DNA from: an uncultured Verrucomicrobiota bacterium
Lineage (GTDB): Bacteria > Verrucomicrobiota > Verrucomicrobiia > Limisphaerales > UBA1412
Reading direction: 5' to 3'
DNA length: 64,000 nt
NCBI GenBank assembly: GCA_944389455.1
Contig: CALXMK010000006.1
Coordinates: 1-64,000 of the forward strand
The notes below the pieces were generated by a model. The model was given only the letters and a program-made list of their open reading frames with translations. It ran no database searches and was not told the DNA's origin. A program made the translations under genes and the position numbers. Shown one piece after another: positions 24,141 to 32,167 of this stretch (position 1 is its first letter; every line of letters begins with the position of its first letter).

Positions 24141-24944
24141 ATGGAAGCTGTTAATAGTATGCTAGATGTAAATCCGTTAATGAAATTAGAATCTGCTTCC
24201 ATTCGGTCTGGACAAACACAGATAATTGATCGGATCAATTGGAATATTTATCCTGGCGATACATGGATAATTAGTGGATTTCATGCCAGTGGTAAAACTG
24301 GTTTATTAAAAGCCGCTGCGGGATTAAAGCAGATTATATCAGGAAAACATACTTTATTTGGTAAAAATTATTGGGAATGTACTGATGAAGAAATGGTTAA
24401 AATTAGACGTCAAATAGCATTTGTTTTTGAATATCCCAGTCAGTTAATGGCTCATTTAACTGTTGGAGAGAATATTGCATTTCCAATTTGCTATCATGAA
24501 AACAAAACTTTGAGAGAATTAGATTCTGATGTACAAGGACTCTTGGATTATTTAGAAATTCAATCTATCAGTAATAGATATCCTGTGGAGGTAAATATTT
24601 TTCAGAAATATCTTTTGTTAATTGGGCAAGGTTTATTTTTAAAGCCTAAATTATTTTTTATCGATAATCCACTAAATGGATTAGACCCACTACAGAAGAA
24701 TAGGATTAAAAGATTGATATATCAAATGTCTTCTGGAATTGAGAAATTAGGAATTCCTCCTATAACAGTGATAATATCAACTTCAGAATTGAATAATTTT
24801 TTGGTAAATAAACCTGAATTTATAAATCTAAAATATGGAATTTTGACAAATAAAGAGTTTCATATCTTTGAAGGCAATCAAAAAAATGAAATGAGAGCAA
24901 ACTCGATGATAAAAGAATTGTTAGGAGAAAGGAGAGAATCTTAA
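24141..24944 (+). CDS. mlaF: MlaF-type ABC ATPase with degenerate catalytic motifs
   Basis: By position this is the ATPase of the Mla set. The fold signals are clear: Walker A GFHASGKT at 46-53 and the D-loop GLDP at 180-183. Almost every other motif is altered. The Q-loop reads FVFE with Glu97 for Gln. The signature expected at about 151-155 reads VNIFQ instead of LSGGQ. Walker B has FIDN with Asn176 in place of the catalytic Glu. The switch His is Thr214 (ISTSE). The frame is intact over 267 residues and lies between intact partners, so this is not random decay of the locus. It may bind nucleotide without hydrolysing it, or may pair with another ATPase. A pseudoenzyme role is inferred. Confidence 0.8.
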   Translation: MEAVNSMLDVNPLMKLESASIRSGQTQIIDRINWNIYPGDTWIISGFHASGKTGLLKAAAGLKQIISGKHTLFGKNYWECTDEEMVKIRRQIAFVFEYPSQLMAHLTVGENIAFPICYHENKTLRELDSDVQGLLDYLEIQSISNRYPVEVNIFQKYLLLIGQGLFLKPKLFFIDNPLNGLDPLQKNRIKRLIYQMSSGIEKLGIPPITVIISTSELNNFLVNKPEFINLKYGILTNKEFHIFEGNQKNEMRANSMIKELLGERRES

Positions 24945-24945
24945 T

Positions 24946-26055
24946 ATGGCATTAAATGATTTAACCCCGAAATTGCGTACTCGGATGAATCAAACCGAGA
25001 GAAGAGTAGGTTTTTTTGTTATTACTGCAAGTATTTTAGTGTTAATAGCTATTGGTTATTATGCTTATTCAAGCGCTGTGAGAAAAGGGTGGACTAGAAA
25101 GAAAGTTCCTTATTTCACATTGGTTTCTTCGGCAGATGGACTAAAGGTAGGAGACTCTGTTATGCTTATGGGATTTAAAGCCGGTGTAATTACTTCGGTT
25201 TTACCTAATGATCCAGGCGAGTATTATAATGTGACTGTTCGGTTTGAGATTTGGGAACCTTATTATGGGTATCTTTGGACGGACTCTGAAGTACAGTTAA
25301 AATCAAGTTTGCTTGGAGGAAAAATATTAGAAGTTACAAAAGGGGGACAATCTGGTAGGACAGATGGGTTATCTGCAACATATCAAGAGAAAGATGGTAG
25401 ATTTTATATGTGGATAGATCCGACAGGAGATGAACCAGAGGGACATTGGAGCGAAAGGCCCATTCGCAGGAAAGATATAGGATATTTATTAGTTTGCTAT
25501 GAGGGAGATGATGTCATGAGCTCTGCAAACAATTTAGTTACTCAAATTTCTGACCAGTTGCCTGGAGTTTTTTCATTAACTAATCAAGTGATAGCTTTAT
25601 TTGAAGAATCAACAAAGCTATTAACACATCTTTCTGACTCCATTGAGAAAACATATCCTATTGTTGAGAATCTCCAAACAATTTCTACTATGCTGACAAA
25701 TGCAGATGGGAGTTTAGGTGAATGGGTTATTCCATCAGAGATGAATAAAGAGATTATTCAGACGATTGGCTCTGTCAGAGGAACTGTTAATACTACTGAG
25801 ACCAATATTGCAACTATTAGTCAATCTATTAATGAAAGCTTAATTAATCTGGCGGATATTACTGCTAATTTGCGAGAGCAAGTTCAGGCTAATAGTTATA
25901 TACTCAGTTCTGTCTCAAAATTAGTTTTAGATTTGGATGATATGGTTCAAGGACTTAAACGTAATTGGCTTTTAAAAGGAAGTTTCGGTTCTCAAACAAA
26001 TGCAATACCAGAGAGTTTACTTGAGCCATCTTTTGGAGGAAGACCACAAAAATGA
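24946..26055 (+). CDS. mlaD: MlaD-type MCE-domain lipid transport protein
   Basis: Inner-membrane anchored substrate-binding subunit of the Mla complex. The 369-residue protein has a single transmembrane segment near 21-43 and an MCE domain from about 50 to 150 (SADGLKVGDSVMLMGFKAG, then the SSLLGGKILEVTKGG ending). A long helical C-terminal region (about 175-345) with many Asn, Gln and Leu could form the periplasmic coil used for oligomers or tunnels in longer MCE proteins. A strong AAGGAGAG lies about ten bases before the ATG. It begins one base after the mlaF stop and overlaps the lipoprotein gene by four bases. Confidence 0.9.
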   Translation: MALNDLTPKLRTRMNQTERRVGFFVITASILVLIAIGYYAYSSAVRKGWTRKKVPYFTLVSSADGLKVGDSVMLMGFKAGVITSVLPNDPGEYYNVTVRFEIWEPYYGYLWTDSEVQLKSSLLGGKILEVTKGGQSGRTDGLSATYQEKDGRFYMWIDPTGDEPEGHWSERPIRRKDIGYLLVCYEGDDVMSSANNLVTQISDQLPGVFSLTNQVIALFEESTKLLTHLSDSIEKTYPIVENLQTISTMLTNADGSLGEWVIPSEMNKEIIQTIGSVRGTVNTTETNIATISQSINESLINLADITANLREQVQANSYILSSVSKLVLDLDDMVQGLKRNWLLKGSFGSQTNAIPESLLEPSFGGRPQK

Positions 26056-26969
26056 GAGTTATTTTAAGTATAGCGACTATTTGTTGTATCGTATATAGTG
26101 GATGCAAGAGTACGCCACCTCCTGCTCCTAAACCGATGCCTCTTACCCAGGTAGAGCAGTTATTGGATACAGCCATAAATGTTTCAAATTCAGGCAATTG
26201 GGTTGCCGCAGAAAACACATGGGCTGAGGTAGCAAAAAAGTATGCACTGCTAGATATGGGTGATATGCAAGCTATTGCCCTACATAATCAGTCTTATGCG
26301 GCTTTTAAGCAAGGTCGATATCAGATTGCACATGCTTTGGCTACTGAAGCTGCGGATATCAATCAAGAAGGTGCTGAGTGGTGGAAAAATCAGATTTTAT
26401 TGCTTCAAATAGAAAAGATAATTCAATACTCGGATTATGAGCAAAGATTAAAAAGCTTGATTCAAAAAGAAGAAGAAGTTCAATTAATTACAAAGGATAT
26501 TAAATCATGGGGATTGCTTTTAAATGAGCAGGGAGTTTTTCTCCTAGAGGGAGGAGAAACGGAAGCTGCTATTTTGATTTTCAATAAAATCCAGAATCAA
26601 CTTCTGCTAGCACCAGATGAAAGGTTGGATCTTACAGTAAAAGGGAATATTGCTCTCTGCCATGAAAGGGAGGGTAACTATGTTTTGGCTCATGAAGAGT
26701 GGAATAAGATATTGCAAGAAGCAAAAGTTCGTTGTGATGAACTTCAGATTGCAAGGGCGCTTCAAGCAAAAGCTCGTTGCCTATGGCAAGAAGGGGCTAA
26801 AGACGAGTCTCTCACTTATTATAGAAAGGCTGTCAATAATTATCGCTGGTTGTCTATGAAAGAGGAGGCATTAAAGGCATTAGATTCTCTCAGAAAATGT
26901 TATATAGAAATGGATAATTCTGTTGAGGCAGAAAAAATTTCAAACGAAATTATTGAATTAAATAACTAA
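26052..26969 (+). CDS. TPR-like lipoprotein of the Mla set
   Basis: A 305-residue predicted lipoprotein: the N-terminus MRVILSIATICCIVYSGCKS ends in a lipobox-like VYSGC with the lipidated Cys at 18. The mature chain is almost all helical, with TPR-like units (near 45-80, 175-205 and 215-265) and motifs such as EGNYVLAHEEWNKIL. It overlaps mlaD by four bases (ATGA), so it is coupled to the lipid-transport complex. By place it could be an outer-membrane or periplasmic partner, in the role that MlaC/PqiC proteins have elsewhere, but the sequence does not resemble those. Confidence 0.8.
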   Translation: MRVILSIATICCIVYSGCKSTPPPAPKPMPLTQVEQLLDTAINVSNSGNWVAAENTWAEVAKKYALLDMGDMQAIALHNQSYAAFKQGRYQIAHALATEAADINQEGAEWWKNQILLLQIEKIIQYSDYEQRLKSLIQKEEEVQLITKDIKSWGLLLNEQGVFLLEGGETEAAILIFNKIQNQLLLAPDERLDLTVKGNIALCHEREGNYVLAHEEWNKILQEAKVRCDELQIARALQAKARCLWQEGAKDESLTYYRKAVNNYRWLSMKEEALKALDSLRKCYIEMDNSVEAEKISNEIIELNN

Positions 26970-27244
26970 TGAAAAGCGCATACGAAAAAGCATTAGAAAG
27001 ATTTGGAAAAACTCAAATCATCAAATTGACTGATGAACAAAAAGAAAAAATAGCGGAGCTAGAGAGTCTATATAAGGCAAAAATAGCAGAAAGAGAGTTG
27101 CTTCTAAAGACGGAAATAAATAAGGCTATTGCTGAAAATGATTATACTGCCTATCAACAATTAGAAGTACAGCTCATATCTGAAAAACAAAAGCTTAAAG
27201 AAGAGTTGGAGACTGAAAAAGATAAAATCAGGAATCAGTATTAA
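26969..27244 (+). CDS. Small coiled-coil protein
   Basis: A 91-residue, highly charged and wholly helical protein beginning MKSAYEKALERFGKTQ, with heptad-like Leu/Ile spacing from about residue 20 to the end. There is no membrane segment and no catalytic motif. Its start overlaps the lipoprotein stop (TAATG). Proteins with this opening are, from memory, recurrent conserved hypotheticals in PVC and some other bacteria; their role is not established. It may be a scaffold or regulator linked to the upstream envelope genes. Confidence 0.75.
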   Translation: MKSAYEKALERFGKTQIIKLTDEQKEKIAELESLYKAKIAERELLLKTEINKAIAENDYTAYQQLEVQLISEKQKLKEELETEKDKIRNQY

Positions 27245-27276
27245 ATTTTGGCCAAATTATAAGAAAGAAGGTTTTA

Positions 27277-27945
27277 ATGATAAGAAATATCATTTTTGAT
27301 TGGTCAGGAACTTTGGTAAATGATATATCCCTAGTATTAGAAGCAAGTAATTATGCTTTAAATAAATTGGGAAAGCCGGTTCTTTCTTTAGAAGAATTTC
27401 GTCAAAAGTTTTGTTTACCTGTTCAAAAATTTTGCGAAAAATTGATTGTGGCCAAAGAATTTGAGCTATTTCAAAGTTTTTTTCTTGAATCTTTTATTTC
27501 TATTCAGGATAAGGTAGAGCCACTGAAATACAGTAAAGAGTTTTTAGACTTTGTTAAGAATCTCTATATTAACACTTTTTTAATTAGTGCGATTCCTCAG
27601 CAGCATTATGAATATATTAGTCTGAAAAAAATACCATTCTCACATTATCTTGATGTGGTTTATACAGGGGTAACTGATAAAAAACAAGTAACATCTGAAT
27701 TAATTAAAAAATATCAATTAAAGCCTCAGGAAACCCTTTTTATTGGAGATATGATTCATGATATAGAAGCAGCACAATATTCGGGGGTGCATTCTTGTGC
27801 TGTTTTGACAGGATATACACAACGAATCGATTTAGAACTTGCCCGTCCTGAGTTGATTATTCATGATCTCTCAGTTTTACACATGGCTATGAAATATTCT
27901 TTGGAGTGGGATGCAATTCTAAATAGAATTAAGAAAAATCAATAG
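27277..27945 (+). CDS. HAD-superfamily hydrolase
   Basis: A 222-residue HAD protein resembling phosphoglycolate phosphatase. Motif I reads IFDWSGTL, with the nucleophile Asp8. Motif II/III is weaker (ISAIPQQHYE near 108 and a Lys near 127). Motif IV is IGDMIHDIEAA (about 157-167). The helical cap lies between residues 16 and 90. The general acid normally at nucleophile +2 (DxD) is Ser10, as in some HAD subgroups such as phosphonatase-like enzymes (DxA), so phosphatase activity is not assured. The substrate is unknown. It lies 32 bases after the coiled-coil gene and 11 bases before folB. Confidence 0.8.
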   Translation: MIRNIIFDWSGTLVNDISLVLEASNYALNKLGKPVLSLEEFRQKFCLPVQKFCEKLIVAKEFELFQSFFLESFISIQDKVEPLKYSKEFLDFVKNLYINTFLISAIPQQHYEYISLKKIPFSHYLDVVYTGVTDKKQVTSELIKKYQLKPQETLFIGDMIHDIEAAQYSGVHSCAVLTGYTQRIDLELARPELIIHDLSVLHMAMKYSLEWDAILNRIKKNQ

Positions 27946-27956
27946 AAGTAAGATAT

Positions 27957-28340
27957 ATGGATAAAATTATCATTCACGATTTAGAAATTAGAATGAGAGT
28001 TGGAACTATTGATGCAGAGCGTAATTGGCCTCAAAAACTTCTGTTGACTTTAGAGATTGAATATAATATGCATAGAGCTATTAAAACTGATGATTTACAA
28101 TATGCTCTGGACTATGAGAAAATTGCTGTGCGGTTGAAAGAATGGGGAGAAACTCGACAGTGGAAATTATTGGAAAGGATGGCTAGTGATATAGCTGATT
28201 TAATTTTATTAGAGTTCTATCCAGTTTCTGTAAGTGTCATGTTGAAAAAATTTGAATTGCCAATGTGCACAGGGGTTTCTGTCCAAATTAAAGAACGCAG
28301 AGAACCTCTTAGAAAAAATCTCTTAGAGATTATTTCATAG
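27957..28340 (+). CDS. folB: Dihydroneopterin aldolase
   Basis: Cleaves 7,8-dihydroneopterin to 6-hydroxymethyl-dihydropterin in folate synthesis. At 127 residues it has the tunnelling-fold pattern: IIIHDLEIRMRVGTIDAER at the start, LDYEKIA near 54-60 with the conserved Tyr, LLERMASDIAD with the pterin-binding Glu near 76, and VMLKKFELP with the catalytic Lys near 97. It overlaps nothing and has no other folate-synthesis genes beside it, but 5-formyl-THF cyclo-ligase occurs at 58.4 kb. Confidence 0.9.
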   Translation: MDKIIIHDLEIRMRVGTIDAERNWPQKLLLTLEIEYNMHRAIKTDDLQYALDYEKIAVRLKEWGETRQWKLLERMASDIADLILLEFYPVSVSVMLKKFELPMCTGVSVQIKERREPLRKNLLEIIS

Positions 28341-28395
28341 TTACTTATAGTGTTTCTTATTAATTTGTTTATGATAGTAGATTTTATAGATTAAG

Positions 28396-29691
28396 ATGGA
28401 AGATTTAAAAAAACGGATACATGAAATTTCAGTTCAAGCAAAAGATGCTTCAAGATCTCTCGCGTTAATGACTACAGAAAAGAAGAATATCTGTTTGCAA
28501 GGGATGGCAAAAGCATTGCAGGAATCAGAAGAGGAAATTTTGGAGGCAAATGAGATTGATCTAGAAAAAGGGGAAGCTGCTGGGCTTTCTAAGCCAATGT
28601 TGGATAGACTAAAACTAACAACTTCACGAATCAATTCCATGATTCGAGGAATCAACCAGGTAATATCTTTGCCAGATCCTGTAGGTGTAGAATTGAAGAA
28701 GACTATTTTACCCAATAACCTGAAATTGAGAAAAGTTACTTCTCCTATAGGAGTTATTTCAATCATTTATGAATCCCGCCCCAATGTGACATCGGATGCA
28801 GCTGTACTTTGTTTTAAGTCTGGGAATGCTACCATATTGAGAGGGGGAAAAGAGGCTTTTTACACTAATATGGCAATTTCAAAGTGCATGATTCGAGGGG
28901 CTGCTGCTGTCTGTCCAGAATTTGACCCTTATACAATTCAATTTATTCCTACAGTCCAGAGAGAGGTTATTCCTATTCTTCTTTCCCAAGTAGGCCTAGT
29001 AGATCTTTGTATTCCTCGTGGCGGAGAAAGTTTAATTCGTGCTGTTGCTGAATGTTCTCATGTCCCAGTTATTAAACATTATAAAGGGGTTTGTCATATT
29101 TATCTTCATGAAGATGCAGATTTGGACATGGCAGAGCGAATTGTTATAAATGCCAAAACCCAGCGTCCCGGAGTTTGTAATGCTGTTGAAACACTTTTAA
29201 TTCATGAGGCAATTGCTCTCAAAGCTCTTTTGAGAATAGGAGAAACTCTAATCAAAAAAGGAGTGATTCTCCGATGTGATGAAGAATCTTACAATTTATT
29301 ATTGAAAAACTTGCCGACAGATTTATTTGAAAATCATGTAGAACATGCGGATGAATCGGATTGGGATAAAGAATATCTAGATTTAATTCTTTCAGTGAAA
29401 CTTGTTGAAACTCTAGAAGAAGCCGTCTCACATATTAATCATTTTGGTTCTGGTCATTCAGATTGCATTATTACAGCATCGACTATTACTAGTTCGTATT
29501 TTCAAGAAAGTGTTGATTCTGCTGTGGTTTATTGGAATGCTTCAACTCGATTTACTGATGGTGGTGAATTTGGAATGGGGGCAGAAATTGGTATTAGTAC
29601 AGATAAGATAGGAGCTCGTGGGCCAATGGGGCTAATGGAACTGACATCTTACAAGTGGTTGGTTGATGGAGAAGGGCAAATCAGAGAATAG
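28396..29691 (+). CDS. proA: Glutamate-5-semialdehyde dehydrogenase
   Basis: Gamma-glutamyl phosphate reductase, the second step of proline synthesis. An aldehyde-dehydrogenase fold of 431 residues with the ProA features: IGVISIIYESRPNVTSDAA near 117-135, LCFKSGNATILRGGKEA, CIPRGGESLIR near 210, and the catalytic Cys in RPGVCNAVETLL (about residue 260). The C-terminal HSDCI and GEFGMGAEIGIST segments are intact. proB is not in the window. The FAD oxidase gene begins five bases after its stop. Confidence 0.95.
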   Translation: MEDLKKRIHEISVQAKDASRSLALMTTEKKNICLQGMAKALQESEEEILEANEIDLEKGEAAGLSKPMLDRLKLTTSRINSMIRGINQVISLPDPVGVELKKTILPNNLKLRKVTSPIGVISIIYESRPNVTSDAAVLCFKSGNATILRGGKEAFYTNMAISKCMIRGAAAVCPEFDPYTIQFIPTVQREVIPILLSQVGLVDLCIPRGGESLIRAVAECSHVPVIKHYKGVCHIYLHEDADLDMAERIVINAKTQRPGVCNAVETLLIHEAIALKALLRIGETLIKKGVILRCDEESYNLLLKNLPTDLFENHVEHADESDWDKEYLDLILSVKLVETLEEAVSHINHFGSGHSDCIITASTITSSYFQESVDSAVVYWNASTRFTDGGEFGMGAEIGISTDKIGARGPMGLMELTSYKWLVDGEGQIRE

Positions 29692-29696
29692 AAAAG

Positions 29697-31070
29697 ATGC
29701 TAGAGAAATTAAAAGATATAGTTGGAGCAGAAAATGTTTTAACTGAACTAGAGGATATCTTCCCCTATTCTTTTGATGGAGCACCAGCCATGTGGCAGAT
29801 GCCAAAAGCTGTGGTGTTCCCTCAAACAACTGAGCAAATCAGTAAATTTTTGGCTTATGCCAATGAGAAAAGAATACCTGTGGTCCCAAGAGGAAACGGA
29901 TCTGGTCTCAGCGGTGGAAGTCTGCCTGTGCCTACTGGAGATGGGGTGGTGCTCTGTTTTTCTCAAATGGATCGTTTATTGGAATTAGATGTGCAGAATT
30001 TGACGGTTCTTGTAGAGCCGGGAATGAGAACACTACAATTGTGTGAAAATGTAGAGAAAACTGGTCTTTTTTATCCTCCAGATCCAGGATCTATGAAAAT
30101 TTCTACTATTGGAGGGAATATTGCAGAGAATTCTGGAGGCTTGAGGGGATTAAAGTATGGAGTGACTCGTAATTATGTGATGGGGATAGAAGTTGTTTTG
30201 GCTTCTGGAAAAGTTATCTGGTTGGGTAATAAATGCGTAAAAGATGTGGCTGGATTTTCTTTAAAGGATTTATTTATTGGTTCAGAGGGAGTATTAGGAG
30301 TAGTTACGAAAGCACTTTTGAGGTTGGTCCCAGCACCAGAATCCAGTAAAACAATGTTGGCAATTTTCGAGAATATGGATGATGCAGCTAAAACAGTTTC
30401 AGATATTATTGCTTCGCATATCATTCCATGTACATTAGAATTTCTGGATAAAACAACAATTGAATGTGTAGAGAATTATGCCCATATTGGTTTGCCATTA
30501 GATTGTGAAGCGGTATTGTTGATGGAAACGGATGGTTCTATTTCTCAAGTAGAGAAAGAGGCAGAGGCAATGACTGCCATTGCTAGGCAAAATAGATGCA
30601 AAGATATGAGAATCGCAGCTAACAAAGAAGAGTCTTTCAAGTTAGCAGAAGCCAGGAGAGTAGCTCTCTCAGCTTTAGCAAAAGTGAGTCCCACTACGGT
30701 TTTAGAGGATGTGACTGTGCCTCGTAGTGAACTAGTAAAAATGGTTCGCTGTGTCCAGAATACGGCACAGCAAGAAGGGTTAAAAGTAGGAATCTTTGGC
30801 CACTTTGGAGATGGGAATCTTCATCCAACTTTTTTGGTTGATGAGAAAAATCCTGAAGAGATGAAACGGGTTGAGTCAGCTTTTGAAAAGATTTTTAGAG
30901 AAGCTATCGATTTAGGAGGCTCTGTGACTGGAGAACATGGAATAGGTCTTGCGAAGAAGAAGATTTTACCAGAAGCAGTTGGGGAAAATACGATAGAAAT
31001 TATGCGTATTGTGAAAAAAACATTAGATCCCAATTGCATCTTGAATCCGGGAAAAGTATTTGATTTTTAA
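29697..31070 (+). CDS. GlcD-type FAD-linked oxidase (glycolate/D-lactate dehydrogenase family)
   Basis: An FAD-binding 2-hydroxyacid dehydrogenase of 457 residues. The PCMH FAD domain (about 35-215) has VPRGNGSGLSGGSLPV, the VEPGMRTLQL strand and FYPPDPGSM followed by IGGNIAENSGG. The C-terminal FAD-oxidase domain contains HFGDGNLHPTFLVD (about 365-378) and VTGEHGIGLAKK near the end. It resembles GlcD or Dld-type enzymes; the substrate could be glycolate, D-lactate or D-2-hydroxyglutarate. No GlcE/GlcF partner follows, so it probably works alone or with a distant partner. Confidence 0.9.
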   Translation: MLEKLKDIVGAENVLTELEDIFPYSFDGAPAMWQMPKAVVFPQTTEQISKFLAYANEKRIPVVPRGNGSGLSGGSLPVPTGDGVVLCFSQMDRLLELDVQNLTVLVEPGMRTLQLCENVEKTGLFYPPDPGSMKISTIGGNIAENSGGLRGLKYGVTRNYVMGIEVVLASGKVIWLGNKCVKDVAGFSLKDLFIGSEGVLGVVTKALLRLVPAPESSKTMLAIFENMDDAAKTVSDIIASHIIPCTLEFLDKTTIECVENYAHIGLPLDCEAVLLMETDGSISQVEKEAEAMTAIARQNRCKDMRIAANKEESFKLAEARRVALSALAKVSPTTVLEDVTVPRSELVKMVRCVQNTAQQEGLKVGIFGHFGDGNLHPTFLVDEKNPEEMKRVESAFEKIFREAIDLGGSVTGEHGIGLAKKKILPEAVGENTIEIMRIVKKTLDPNCILNPGKVFDF

Positions 31071-31083
31071 TTACTACATAAAT

Positions 31084-31689
31084 ATGTTTATATTTAAATT
31101 TATAGGACGATGGATTTTTAGAGTTCTCTTTTTGATTATTCTCATTCTTATTTCTCTCTATCTAATGAGAGATAAAATTATGGAATATTATGTGAATAAT
31201 CAGTTTAGCAAAATAACAGGATTAACTGTTGCATTTGAGGATGTTCATTGCTCTCCATTGAAAGGGGAAATTGTGTTAAATAATGTTACGATCTCACATC
31301 CACCTATTATGAATAATATTTTTTTAGCAGAGATTCCATTTGCTAAAGGGAAGATAAACCTTTGGAATCTTCTGTTTAAAAATTTAAAGTTTTCCGATTT
31401 GCAATTGAATATATCTGTTTTTCAATCAGTTGAGGGCAAGGATGGACTTTCTACAGAATTCTATATGAAGAAATTGGCAAAAAATATGGATTTAAAAATT
31501 GATCCTTGGGTTTATAGTGGTATAGATAATTTTTATCTAAGCTTAGGAACACATCAGATTGTATCTTTGGAACAGCCTGAGCGAATATGGAGAAAAAGGC
31601 AGCTGAATTTAGAAAATCAACAATTTGAAAATATTAAAACTCCAGCTGAGTTAATTGATATTTTAAACAAAATACTTTATGGAAAATAA
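31084..31689 (+). CDS. AsmA-like single-pass membrane protein
   Basis: About 201 residues with an N-terminal transmembrane segment (about residues 8-28 of this start), followed by the beta-rich start typical of AsmA/DUF748-type envelope proteins: SKITGLTVAFEDVHCSPLKGEIVLNNVTISHPP, a pattern where a short helix precedes repeated strands. I choose the ATG at 31084, just after the upstream stop; an earlier in-frame codon at 31060 would overlap the oxidase. Proteins of this kind take part in lipid or envelope homeostasis. The rest of the chain is unfamiliar. nuoA follows 82 bases later. Confidence 0.7.
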   Translation: MFIFKFIGRWIFRVLFLIILILISLYLMRDKIMEYYVNNQFSKITGLTVAFEDVHCSPLKGEIVLNNVTISHPPIMNNIFLAEIPFAKGKINLWNLLFKNLKFSDLQLNISVFQSVEGKDGLSTEFYMKKLAKNMDLKIDPWVYSGIDNFYLSLGTHQIVSLEQPERIWRKRQLNLENQQFENIKTPAELIDILNKILYGK

Positions 31690-31771
31690 CTGTTTGCCTC
31701 AGAATTTGATTGAAAGCACAAAACCTCAAAAGGTGCTTGCAAAATAAAATGATAAAAGCTTAAATTGAGTT

Positions 31772-32158
31772 ATGGAATCTGGACAGATTTTACAGTATGT
31801 GTCCCTTTTAATCCTTTTATTAGTCGTTATGGCGGTAGTGGGAGGGATGTTATTTGGACATCATTTCGTTTCTAAAAGAGCACATCGAAACCAAGTAAAA
31901 GATACTCCATATGAGTGTGGGCTGGAACCCATGACAAGAGATATTCCTCCGGTATCTGTGCGCTATTATAGAGTAGCAATGTTATTTATTCTTTTTGATA
32001 TAGAGGTTGTTTTTTTATATGCGGTTGCTACTGTTTATCGTGAAATGTTGTCAGAAACTCTGACTGTAGCGTTAGTTGCGTTATTAAGTTTTATTGTAGT
32101 TTTAACAGTGGGATTATTCCATGCTTGGAAAAAAAAGGCTTTACAATTTGTAAAATAG
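31772..32158 (+). CDS. nuoA: NADH-quinone oxidoreductase subunit A
   Basis: A small membrane subunit of complex I, 128 residues with three transmembrane segments (about 8-30, 68-90 and 98-120). The loop between the first two carries the conserved TPYECGLEPM (about 46-55), where the Cys is on the quinone-linked switch loop. In most bacteria nuoA leads the nuoA-N operon, but here it lies between an AsmA-like gene and a phosphohexomutase, more than 21 kb from nuoBCD. The leader contains a short AAGCAC/GTGCTT inverted repeat with a 13-base spacer at about 31717-31741. Confidence 0.93.
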   Translation: MESGQILQYVSLLILLLVVMAVVGGMLFGHHFVSKRAHRNQVKDTPYECGLEPMTRDIPPVSVRYYRVAMLFILFDIEVVFLYAVATVYREMLSETLTVALVALLSFIVVLTVGLFHAWKKKALQFVK

Positions 32159-32167
32159 ATAAAAAAT

